This document shows positions 24,393 to 33,609 of a stretch of 64,000 bases of DNA, piece by piece. A program made the position numbers and the translations under genes. Under the pieces are notes generated by a model. That model saw only the letters and a program-made list of their open reading frames with translations, was not told the origin of the DNA and did no database searches. Source of the DNA: Diadema setosum (taxonomy: Eukaryota; Echinodermata; Echinoidea; Diadematoida; Diadematidae); the NCBI RefSeq assembly GCF_964275005.1, contig NC_092695.1, positions 6,911,832-6,975,831 on the forward strand, in the 5' to 3' direction. Within the stretch, counting starts at the first letter, position 1, and each line of letters begins with the position of its first letter.

Positions 24393-25771
24393 GTAAATAC
24401 AGAATATATTATGATTAGTAGTAGTTTCAAGTTCATTTGTAACACCGTAGTTCAACAACTTCAGTTGCGCAAGCGCTTACCACCAGCTTTCGTTTCAAGA
24501 TGGTGTCAGTGTAGTGGAGAAATTCGCCAAATTTGGAACGAATCCCATGCAGTATTTTAAAGTATAATCATATACCGAAGAAGAAGACAATATGGTTCTT
24601 GTTTACTGTATAGTTGAATTTGAAGTGTCATAAACAAACTTGTTGATCTTTGCTAATGCAATGTATGTGTATGTACATCTCTCGAAATTATTATATTCAT
24701 TTATATGTTTGTTTTTGTCTGCTTTGTTTTGTTTACAGTGACAACATGATTTATCTGATCATCTATTTCAAGGCGCCTCTGAGCATCGAGCAAATTTCAC
24801 AGCAGAAGGCTTACACGTTCTTCAGTTTACTATGTAAGTTTGAATGAATAGCTCTATTGCATTTATGATATCATCCTGGTTAAATAGGGGTCATCCCACG
24901 AGACCGACACTCACGAGTCATACGGCCCACGAGTTTGACATTAAAAAAAAGTCCATGAGTCATACAGCCCACGATTCATGCAGCTGAGTTCGACACGTGG
25001 CAAAAAAGGCCCATGAGTTCGACACTATACACTATAGGTACAAAGGATCCACGGGTTCGACATTACATCACCGGGTTTAATGTGTCGGTCTCGTGGGCCT
25101 TGTTTGCTTACTGTCGAACTCGTGGGCATTGTTTGCCTATTGTCGAACTCATGGGATGCATGACTCGTGGGCGGTATAACTCGTGGGCTGTTTGACTCAT
25201 GGGCTGTATAATTCGTGGGCTCTATGATTCGTAGGTGTCGAACTCGTGACGTGCACCCCTTTACAAAGTGATCCCGAAAAGCTTTAATGCTCACAGGCAA
25301 GAAAAAACCTGTACATATAGAAGCCTGCACTAATAAATGACAACTTTTAATTTGTTCAAGATCAGTCACTGTTTTGCTAATGGCCGCAAGACTGATGTTT
25401 TCTGGCTTTTTTTTTTTGCACACATTAACACGATTTACCATCTGTTTGATTGTAAAAAGTTCGTCGCTGTGATCTTTAACACTGTTAATCATGCCTGATA
25501 TGTGTAGCATGTGGCAGCAGTTTGCCATAGGCACGCAGTGTTGTAGCCGTAGCAGAAAGGACAGTTTGTTGCCCGATTGTTTATTATTAATGTTACTTTG
25601 TCACCTTCAGAATAATAAACTATCCCCCACTGCATGCTTGTTGACCCAGGTGATATTGGCGGTTCGTTGGGTCTCTGGCTGGGTGGCAGCATTCTCACCA
25701 TCTTCGAATTCTTTGATCTCTTCGGAAACTCCGTCTACGTCTACACCAAGCGAATACCTCATCTTCGATAG
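18024..25771 (+). CDS. DEG/ENaC-family sodium channel subunit, 10 coding exons (gene span)
   Basis: Exons read by me: 18024-18406, 19197-19364, 19902-20063, 20815-20939, 21545-21729, 22615-22759, 23121-23177, 24117-24279, 24739-24833 and 25650-25771. All have AG/GT borders and matching phases and join to 534 residues, normal for an ASIC-like subunit. These channels are trimers passing Na+ across the plasma membrane. Visible parts: cytosolic N terminus with SG at 113-114 where the family has HG; TM1 ~130-147; FPAVAICN (172-179); FGVCFVF (258-264); cysteine-rich region (C352, C368, C372, C381, C383, C395, C403, C418, C420, C424); EQISQQKAY before TM2; TM2 ~498-516 with GGS filter (506-508) and E514. 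The tail is only ~18 residues. Position 495, the degenerin gating site, is Cys. The start follows an in-frame TAG at 18012. Whether it is acid-, peptide- or mechanically gated cannot be told. Confidence 0.95.
19197..19364 (+). CDS. DEG/ENaC exon 2: TM1 and FPAVAICN
   Basis: Follows a long pyrimidine tract ending in TAG. It encodes LFWTLLILSG (TM1) and the family hallmark EVPFPAVAICN, with a sequon NYT at N166. The donor is GTATGT. The reading frame running past the exon into CAT/CTT repeats is intron. Confidence 0.92.
19365..19510. repeat. Intron 2 (CAT)n and (CTC/CTT)n repeats
   Basis: CAT triplets at ~19389-19412 are followed by a pyrimidine CTC/CTT tract. They lie directly behind the exon 2 donor. 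Confidence 0.8.
19902..20063 (+). CDS. DEG/ENaC exon 3: palm/finger segment
   Basis: Encodes YDRIAGTPYG through EDTFYQ (185-238, the last codon split). Sequons lie at N208 (NYS) and N221 (NMT). The acceptor is TTTTTCGCAG and the donor GTGAGT. Confidence 0.88.
20355..20690. repeat. (GGTTAT)n/(GGTCAT)n minisatellite in intron 3
   Basis: Degenerate six-base units give alternating Met-Val or Tyr-Gly translations on different frames. This is not coding. Confidence 0.9.
20815..20939 (+). CDS. DEG/ENaC exon 4: FGVCFVFN segment
   Basis: Encodes ITIGTTILSPANFTKKL followed by TNFGVCFVFNTGE. The latter matches the family's T-x-x-G-x-C-[YF]-x-F-N block, with C260 (in FGVC) the conserved palm cysteine. 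The donor is GTGAGA. Confidence 0.9.
21545..21729 (+). CDS. DEG/ENaC exon 5: beta-ball/thumb approach
   Basis: Encodes QTFGLSIIMNTEQSDYF to GFSIRPGTRSQVALDVVE (281-341). IRPGT corresponds to the family's V-x-P-G-T block. The acceptor is a T-run ending in CAG and the donor is GTACTC. Confidence 0.92.
22038..22191. mobile_element. MULE-like MITE with 9-bp target duplication (intron 5)
   Basis: The identical nonamer GGATAGGAC occurs at 22029-22037 and 22192-22200. Between them lies a 154-bp segment with inverted ends TAGTCTGGCTTCCAGAC and GTCTGGAAACCAGACGA. A 9-bp duplication fits Mutator-like transposases. Confidence 0.7.
22615..22759 (+). CDS. DEG/ENaC exon 6: cysteine-rich thumb
   Basis: Encodes VRNLPAPHGECQDKEL and then the hallmark YGLQECQLECMTKYIVSQCD leading to CRAAFMPG. 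It matches the family pattern Y-[ST]-x-x-x-C-x-x-x-C...C-x-C...MPG. Five cysteines can form thumb disulfides. Confidence 0.93.
22800..23055. repeat. AT-rich imperfect (ATT)n in intron 6
   Basis: ATT/ATA triplets with interspersed G and C. The Ile/Val-rich frame here is repeat-derived. Confidence 0.8.
23121..23177 (+). CDS. DEG/ENaC exon 7: 57-bp micro-exon
   Basis: Encodes only NASVCDPIEYFRCGAPAY (391-408) with two cysteines. The acceptor is TATTTGGCAG and the donor is GTAAGT. Its phase (1 to 1) preserves the frame on both sides. Confidence 0.88.
23544..23827. mobile_element. Inverted-repeat element with hammerhead-like core (intron 7)
   Basis: Arms at 23544-23586 and 23785-23827 are inverted copies (about 42 of 43 bases), sharing CTAGTAATGCATTATTTCGC. 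Just inside the right arm lies CTGAAGA (23735-23741), then a GGTGG/CCACC stem (43-47, 51-55) and GAAA (23756-23759). That is the order of a hammerhead ribozyme core with one extra A. Penelope-like retroelements are known to carry such cores, so this may be a terminal fragment of one. Confidence 0.45.
24117..24279 (+). CDS. DEG/ENaC exon 8: CxC..PC block
   Basis: Encodes GYLESLGDCDCPVPCFSRSY, the family's C-x-C-x-x-x-C block. It continues into the thumb-to-palm strand, ending at NLTSSYF with a sequon at N456. The donor is GTAAGC. Confidence 0.93.
24739..24833 (+). CDS. DEG/ENaC exon 9: pre-TM2
   Basis: Encodes DNMIYLIIYFKAPLSIEQ and then ISQQKAYTFFSLL. It matches the strand and linker just before TM2 (the E-Q-x-x-A-Y region). 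The last base starts the split codon of C495. Confidence 0.93.
24886..25261. mobile_element. Inverted element with CCCACGAGT vocabulary (intron 9)
   Basis: The ends AGGGGTCATCCCACGAG and, inverted, AGGGGTGCACGTCACGAG share AGGGGT, CACGAG and CGACAC. The left arm repeats CCCACGAGT and GAGTTCGACA. The right arm repeats their complements (AACTCGTGGGC) about eight times. No ORF is present. Confidence 0.6.
25650..25771 (+). CDS. DEG/ENaC exon 10: TM2 and short tail
   Basis: Encodes DIGGSLGLWLGGSILTIFEF, then FDLFGNSVYVYTKRIPHLR and a TAG stop. GGS is the selectivity motif. The acceptor is GACCCAG. Confidence 0.95.
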
Positions 25772-26541
25772 ATCGATAGATCGATCGATCACACGCGAAG
25801 CATGACGCTCGTCTGGAGCTGGTCCGATTGGATGAACTGTTACATCATTTACAAAGAGCTTTCAAAAATAATGTACCATTGAAATGAACGTGCAATCGGT
25901 CGTGACGATATCGGATGCGAATGTCACTGCGATCGGCGTTGATCGGGTATGTGGCGTGCGGACATGTTTTATGACGTCTGTGACGTATGAAGATTCCACG
26001 AGTGCCTTCTCAAGTCTTCATGAACAACGTGTCTCTTCATAATACCCCGTTCCCACTGCCGATCAGATCAACTCGATCAAGCGAGATCAATCCCGATCAC
26101 CTATTTCTACCAGAGCAATCCCGACCAAATGTTCGATCGTCATTCAACACGATCCCTTCCCGACCGCTATTCGATCTTGTACGATCCACACCCGACCATT
26201 CTCGACATCTCCAGAATCTCTCCTCGACAACCACATAGATCTCTACTCGAACATCCCGATCTACACACAATCAATACACGATCGCTACACGGTCAATACT
26301 CGATTTCTACTAGACTTCTTAGACCAGCTCGACATGACACGATCTGTGTAAGATCTTGCATCGAACGGGTCGGCAGGTTCGTACAGTGATCGAGTGAAAG
26401 AAGAATTGGTTACAGTTATTCGTTTGGTTATATAAGACAATTCAGTATTTATACTTGAATACGGCATGGCCCAAAAGAGTGCTATAAAACTGACTATTAG
26501 TTGCAAAAGCATGAATGAACGAAAGAAATGATTATCTTTGG

Positions 26542-27699
26542 TATAGGTTTTCCCGGCCAATTTCGCACTTTTGTCAGTTCATTTGATAAAAGGTTCATTC
26601 AATTTAGCGAAATCCTCGTCACTGCACATTCTGTCATTCAAAATTGTAAGTTGCTCGTTCAATTAGCGTTCCGATCCATGAAATTTGCATAATGTGCCTT
26701 TCGAATTCGTAAAACGGGCATTCAAATTGGCACGTGCTCTTCAGTCATTCAAAATCGCCAGCACTGGCGAAAGGGGTACTTCAGTCATTTAATTTCGCGT
26801 ATGGGCAGTCAAATTCCTAACATGCTCATTGAAATTAATGTCATGTTTTTCTTTTTTGAAAAGTTGATAACATTTAAACGCGTATTTGTATGTGACTTAT
26901 TGTTTCATCCACGCACTGTTAAGCAGTAAAAGTATCGTATTTTTGACCATTACTCGAGTCTGCTGTTCTGCAACGCCCCTTTTCTTTCATACATGCCATT
27001 TTAGGCCTACATGTACCAACACTATTATATATATAGTTTAACTTCATCTTCTTCCAGTCATGACGGCACAAGTTAGATACAGACGTATTTCTCAAGGGGA
27101 CAGAAAAAGAATTATAGGAATATTTGATGATCATAACCTTGACTTCCTAGAACTGGCCGACACAAGGAATAAAGCTCTCAACGGCGAGATAAGTTGTGGC
27201 CATGCACATGTTGCATTATCTTCGGACTTGAAGAGTCACTAAGCACATTAAAGAAAAAAAAATGTTGCCAAAATGTCTAAAATGAGTACGAAAATATGAA
27301 ATGTAATGACGCTTGGAAAACAATAACTATGTTTAAAAAAAAAAGAAAGAAAGAAAGAACCAAACCATAAACATGCGTGCTAAATTGACTGCAAAAGATG
27401 TTAAATTGATTGCCAAACATGAATTTGAATGAACGAGAGCAGCATGCCCGTGATCACGTGACTATCATTCTAAACTGAATGAACGAATAACGAAATGGTG
27501 CTTGTTTTACGAATTTCACTTGAAAAAGTGTTAATTAGAATGAGGCTAAAGGTAATTTGAATGCTCCAAAATGAATTTGAATGAAGAGATCATAAAATTG
27601 AATTACCGAACATGTCATCTATGCTATATTTTGCTAAATTGAATGCAGCAATTAGGAACTGGACTGACAAAAGTGCGAAATTGGCCGGGAAAACCTATA
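26542..27699. mobile_element. Decayed Tc1/mariner-like element nested in the GATCGA element
   Basis: The terminal inverted repeats begin TATAGGTTTTCCCGGCCAAT and end with the complement; the match runs about 38 bases to CTTTTGTCAGT. TA at each end fits a Tc1/mariner target. The arms are rich in CATTCAAATT and GAATTTGAATGA words. The only protein trace is the short transposase-like piece at 27060-27242. Confidence 0.65.
27060..27242 (+). pseudogene. Remnant of a transposase N-terminal helix-turn-helix
   Basis: The 60-residue frame contains RRISQGDRKRIIGIFDDH and then LDFLELADT. This resembles the paired-like helix-turn-helix at the start of Tc1/mariner/IS630-type transposases (R-x-I-[ST]-x-x-[DE]-R-x-R-I...ADTLGV). 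Similarity is lost after LADT, and no catalytic DDE domain follows. Its place inside a TA-flanked TIR element supports the call. Confidence 0.45.
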
Positions 27700-29572
27700 G
27701 TTGATAGAAGAACACTTCCTATTTTGAAACCACAATCATCAATTCTCGCGCAGGCGTTTCGATTCTATAGTCATTTTTCCTGAAAAAAACGATGATAAAG
27801 ACTGATCACTCTGTTTGTGAGCCACTCAAAAAGGTACCAAAAAAAATGCATTCACTTGTATTCATTCATTTTATCCGTTTTCAGTAGTTATTTTGGACGC
27901 ATGCATTCGTTATCAGTTTTTACGGCTTCACTATCGCTCAGTCAAGTAGGATATCAGTGCCCAAAGTTACAGATTTTGTAAATCACAAATTTTCATGGAG
28001 ATCAAAGCGCCTGCACGAAGATTGATTATCATTGTGTCAAATAGAATTTGAGGTGTTTTTTTCCCATTGAATAATGTAAGGATTTCATTCAGTCGCTCAT
28101 ATCTTTTTAAATAAGAGACAGTTTTGTAGCACTCTGTCTGCCGGGACACCATATTTTAATAGGTTCGTTTATATTATACATTCACTATTTGCATTGGATG
28201 TGAAGAATAACAAATCAAAGTTTGATGTCTCATAAAAAAAAACCCAAAACAAAAAATGTTGCACCGCCACGCTTCGTAAGTGCATTACATATAGGTGGGC
28301 TGAAATTAATTTTGTCTAAAATGAAACATAGGCCTATATGCCCATAAATGCACCATTATATAGAGTTTAAAAAATGACTGTTCTACAACCCTATTGAGTC
28401 GTGTTATCTTTGTCATTGTTGTTCTCATTATTTAAGAATGAAAAAGTGAATGAAAAATATGTATGTATTCATTGATAAAGTATAAGCCCAAGAGTGTGTA
28501 AAAGAAAATGCATGTATCACATTAATTTCTAAATTCATGAAGTGTGCTGATATGTGGAACAGAGTACATTATTATGAAAATTAAAACAATATAACATTTT
28601 ACATTAGCAAAAATGATAAAAGTCTTGGTTGTTTATTTTTTTGTCAACTCATCCCAGCCAATCGATATCAAGGTGGACTTCAAGCAATGTACATACAACT
28701 CTCAATAAAAAAATAACATTATTAAGCGAAGCAAAAGTGTAACATCTACGTAAACGGACAAGCTAGCTAAAGAATTCAAGAAACAGTTCTCAGTTTATAA
28801 CTAAAGTAAATAATCTAGAAAATTTCTTTTCACGTTACAGTCATATTGCCAGAATACCGAATTTTTCTCAGTTTCAGTCGTGTTTCCTTTCTTTCTTCTG
28901 AAATTTTTGTCTGGAAAGTCTAATTCTGCCATGTCTGCTGTTTAGGATTTGTTGTCTTTTCTCTCTTCGTGGCCCTTTTCTTTTCTTCAGTGGGCCAGGA
29001 GTGGCTGAAGATACTGACGACATTTAACTTTTTAACGTGACCAAGGACTGCATATATTTTTCATGAACAATAAATGAGTGTTAAGAAAGTACGTCTGCAC
29101 CTGCTGCAAGCACTGTCAAAAAGTGTTCGGTATTTGATCGAGTGCCGGTCGAAGCATGATCGAGTTTAGTCGAGTATCAGTCGACAGCAGTCCTGTATCG
29201 GTCGTGTAGCGGTCGAGTTATTCATGAAACTGATGAATCCTGGATCGAGATGATCTGAAATCAATCGTGTAGCATTCGAGTATAACTCGAGATGATCGGG
29301 AACTGAGCTCGGGAAAAAATCGGTCCCGACCACACTAGATTTCTATACGACCGATTCCCGATCAGCTCGATCTCTTCTCGATCACTACCCGAGCTGTTGG
29401 TGTTCGGGCTTCCTACTCGAATATTTTGGACATGTCCAAAATTATCGTGAAGGAAGCAGGAGCGATGCCGATCAAGGTAGATCGACCCCGAATACCAATG
29501 CCGAGCGAGCCCGACCAGGCCAAAAAAGCTTGATCGGGATTGATCGAGTTGATCTGATCGGCAGTGGGAACG

Positions 29573-31857
29573 TACCATAAAGCACATGAAATATACTCCC
29601 CTATATATTTCACATGCACATGATATGAAGTACCGAAGATAACGAAGACGTGAAGTATACTGACATAAGTGAATATGTATGTTTATATTGATGCCTACGA
29701 CCACAAGAAGATCTTAGTGTTCTTACAGAATACGCATTGCAACAACACGTGTTGTTATGGACAATTTGAAAGGACACCATCGGTTTTACAAAGTATTATC
29801 GCACACACGAATAATACTTTCGGGTATACATTAAAAGGTAATCTCAAAATGATGCCTATTCGCGGTAATTATGTTGAAGTCAGAGATGTTAAAATCATTA
29901 GAGCATAGGAAAAATAAGTTTATTACTTATACAATCGTAGTAGCCATTATTGAAGCTTGATTATATCTTTTAACAATCAGTTTTTCAGATAACATTCTGA
30001 AAGTATTTGCACAAATTATCCCAATATTTGAGACAATAGATGGGGGGGGGGGGGGGCTGGGCGTGATATTCATCTGCACAATCGAAACGTTATACGTTTT
30101 GATTAACAGGTGTCCAGATTATATGGCACGGCGTTATACTATCACTGTTGGTATAAACAGCTGCTGAACATATCGAAAGTAATGGCTATGACATCTATTA
30201 TACGGTTCTCTTTGTTGTCATCGTCACGATAATCAACATCTGACGCTTTTCTTTCTAAATGGTTGATATCATAATCATCACCTATCACCACTAAAAGTAT
30301 ACGCTGCAGAGCTGTAGTTAACTAAAATAAATTAAACTATTTGATGCGTATTGATGGGTACATCAACTTTGTTAAAAGAGAAAACATTTAGTTCTTTTTG
30401 TATGTAATTTATCGAAACTGTATCATTGTTTAACGATGGCATATCAAGTTGAAATCAACTTTTACCTACCAACATGGTAGCACTTGACAATCAAAACTAA
30501 AAAAAAAAAATGAGAAGAAGAATAAAGAACATTCCAAGCAAACATAATCGTTCATCGTTCTGCTTTTGGTGTTTGTGATCTGTTGCTGAAATATGCCACA
30601 ATTTGGAACCATACATACACTACTTGCCTCGCTATACTCCGCCATTCCTGAACCATGCAGTCACACTCACACACCCGTGTATTCTTTTTTTTTTTCCTGT
30701 CAAGGAACAGATTTTCGTTCACATTTAGTCTGGGAAAATATTATTTAATGCACGCAGTTATGATTTTAAGGAATGAGCAAATGCTCTTCTTAATGATCTG
30801 ATTATATCATCATCTATAAAAAGTATCTCATTGATATGTTTACATATAACCTCACTAAATGCTATCATTGACATGAATTCAGAAAGGATAAGATAAGAAT
30901 AAGAATTAAATTAAAACATGAGTTTAAACCAATAGGAGGGGAGTTGTGAGGTGATAATAACTGTGTCTCTTCCAGTTTGCATTTATTCGATTCAAAAATA
31001 ATTAGGAAACTTTGACATTCAATAACTTCCTTGAATGGATTTCATTCATTCTTCTCAGTTGATTTACTATAATCTATTAAGTCAACTGGATCATGCAGTT
31101 GAACTACACTTTTAAAATCCCCACGCAGACGCCTTATCAGTCAAAGCGGACCCTCCGGCAGTGGGGTGTCTTTTAACACCCCATGAGTGGAACCTCTTCC
31201 CCTCGGACTTGCAGCGAGGTACAGTCCACCACAAAAAATTTCTTCTTACCCATATATTCCCACAATGTCTGCCTTAGCTTGCCTGCCAGTCATTGCACGG
31301 CAACTTGGAGAAATTTCCCTTTTTTTTTTGTATTTCAAGGTTTGCCTACTGTTAGTGGCGAGTATGACCATAACAGATATGCGATTACTAGGATAAGATT
31401 TATAAAAACAGTTAAAATAATGTCAACGCCAAAGTTTGAAAAAAATAAAAACAGTTTAATGGTGGGAGCGATTTGTTTTAGGTTTTCTTAGTCACATCAA
31501 ACGAAGTTTGCATAATATGCTGTAATATGTATTTGTCTTAGTGATGTACAACACACACGACCGTAGCCAAACACGATTAAAGCGTCCGAGAAACTTCACA
31601 GAAAATATCATGGAAAATTTATTGGTGAACATAATATTGTACACTCTATGATATGATAAGAATGACATTACAAAATCCCCGTTAGGGGAGCTGTTGAATA
31701 CCTATCGAATCGCCATGCATATTTTCTCGCGATGGAATGATCGAAGCGAGAACTTAGTTTGTTCGAAAATATGACGAAAGTTAACTTTTTCTATCATGTC
31801 AACGTCTTCTTTCATCTTGCACCAATACTCCACAGCAATACTGGTAGCTCCCGTATT
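29573..31857. other. Intergenic, no gene recognised
   Basis: AT-rich with a G17-like run at ~30043. A short hairpin GGGGTGT...ACACCCC lies at 31162-31181 in a locally GC-richer patch. It does not match the histone 3' stem-loop consensus. Confidence 0.45.
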
Positions 31858-31859
31858 CT

Positions 31860-32005
31860 GGGCCCTGTTGCATAAAAAGATGCAATCAAACATAAATCAG
31901 AAGACAAATATAAGTCAGGTATCAGCCAATCAGAATTGAGTATTCAGAGACTTAGGTTTGATTTCCTGACTTTTCTTTGATCTGAACTTTTATGCAACAT
32001 GGCCC
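31860..32005. mobile_element. Short MITE with GGGCCCTGTTGCATAAAA ends
   Basis: GGGCCCTGTTGCATAAAA at 31860-31877 faces TTTTATGCAACATGGCCC at 31988-32005. The element is about 146 bp with no coding capacity. Confidence 0.7.
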
Positions 32006-32007
32006 TG

Positions 32008-32774
32008 TTTGCATAAGTGGCTTGGAGAACATTTTGTTCATCAACTGCGTTCAAGCCAAGAGAAAAAGGAATCTTCTAGAATGGATCTCCATTTTAACGC
32101 TTTGAAAAAAAAATCACATGCAGGAATACCCCTGTGGCTTCGAGAAGAGACAAAAAAGTAGTCGTTATCTTTCCACTTCTTCATAAGATATGAAACTCCT
32201 TCGACATTTTTATACGGTGAGTGAAGCCCTTCATTAGGATATCGTGATGACAGTTCAAAACTATATAAGATAACATTGTGCAGCTTAAAACTAATTCTTT
32301 TTGATAAGACAGTAAATTTGATATCCTAACGATTATTACAAGTTCAAGGTATACGAAGCGATCGCTAAGTTAAGCAACTCCGAAATGATATGCATGTATC
32401 CTTAAAAGATAAACACACAACATAAGGCAAGACAAGGCATAGTGGTGATCACGTTAAAAGTGCGTAGTGATTACACAAGTAATTTCATGGTAAATCAATC
32501 GGAAAATAATCCATTATTACAAACAATTCTCTATTCACACACTATTAAAGATATAAGACACTTGGTTGCAGGTTTAAAGATGTGCGATCTATTTGTCAAG
32601 ATAACTGATGTGTTTACATATATATTGGCTGCCGTAAGCGAGCACGTGGAATGCCGATTCGTTATTTTGGAAAATGTTGCATCACTACACGTGTATAGAC
32701 CATAATCGTGTGGGTCAGCATAGGTGACTCTCAAATATACACACAAAACATACAGTCACACAAGCACACAAGAG

Positions 32775-32817
<43 letters not shown>

Positions 32818-33190
32818 CATATTCTGTCATGGCCTTACCCCCGTAAATTGCTTCCGTCTTATCTTTTGTCCTCGGGACGTCAAATTCGATCACAATAAAA
32901 CTCACTGTTCGACCATCGAAGACTCGCAAAATGCTTTCTGAGGTCATTATTTTTTCCTCGGAAAGGTTCTTTGGCTCCTGTCTGCAGACATGCTGCATTA
33001 GCACAACCCACGTATTCACAAGCTCAAGCACAAACGCACGTGCATTCAAACACTGTATGAAATTGAACTCATCCATGCACAAATAAACACTCATCCACAA
33101 AAATGCACAAATTCAAACAGTCACGTTGTTATTTTACTCGAGATAAGTAAGAGTACTATGTACTGGTTAAAAGTGAATTCCTAATCAACA
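32008..33190. other. Region downstream of the SEA-like gene
   Basis: No gene recognised. It contains a (CA)n repeat at 32779-32812. I see no clear poly(A) signal for the minus-strand gene. Confidence 0.45.
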
Positions 33191-33609
33191 TTAGTGTATC
33201 ATATAGCGCTTCATACGATTAGAGGTACTCGGTTCGATGCCGGGTTCGATGTAATCGTAGTCTTCTTCCGGCGTCATCAAAGGATTGTCGACGCCCATCA
33301 TCGACGCACCGACGTCCGAGCTTCCCTTGGTCAACGTGTTCGTGTCACCCGACGAATCGGTCATCTCCGAGCTGGCATCGCAGCTCGTGCGTGACTGCAG
33401 CGTGCCGCTGAGCAGTATCGGCGTAGGCAAGGGCGGCGGCGGAGGAGGAGGAGGAGCTGGCGGCGAGAAGACGGGTCGGTTGTTGAGGGTCGAGATTGAG
33501 GTGGATGGGGGCCGAAATGTCCCTGATGAGGAGGACGGTGGGCTGGAACGGTGAGAGTCGACGGACGAGATGAGATCTGGACTCACACTGCTATTAGCTG
33601 GGACTGCAC
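33191..33609 (-). CDS. SEA-like gene exon 5: proline-rich C terminus
   Basis: Encodes AVPANSSVSPDLISS, a proline run (PAPPPPPPPPLP) and MTPEEDYDYIEPGIEPSTS, then a stop. The proline run is a plausible SH3 or EVH1 target. The exon is clearly GC-richer than the flanks. Confidence 0.88.

Larger units (their letters stand above)
26046..29572. mobile_element. 3.5-kb element with GATCGA-rich arms
   Basis: The ends are CGTTCCCACTGCCGATCAGA and its complement TCTGATCGGCAGTGGGAACG; the exact inverted match continues for about 33 bases in all. Beyond that the arms (about 26046-26390 and 29125-29572) do not align, but both are packed with CGATC, CTCGA and CCCGATC words. The middle is AT-rich and holds the nested element at 26542-27699. 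No transposase of its own is visible, so it appears non-autonomous. Confidence 0.7.

Noticed and set aside
29261-29704. 147-residue minus-strand frame
   Set aside because: Most of it is the GATCGA-rich arm of the 3.5-kb element.
31162-31181. Histone-type 3' stem-loop
   Set aside because: The stem-loop GGGGTGT...ACACCCC does not fit the histone consensus and no histone gene is nearby.
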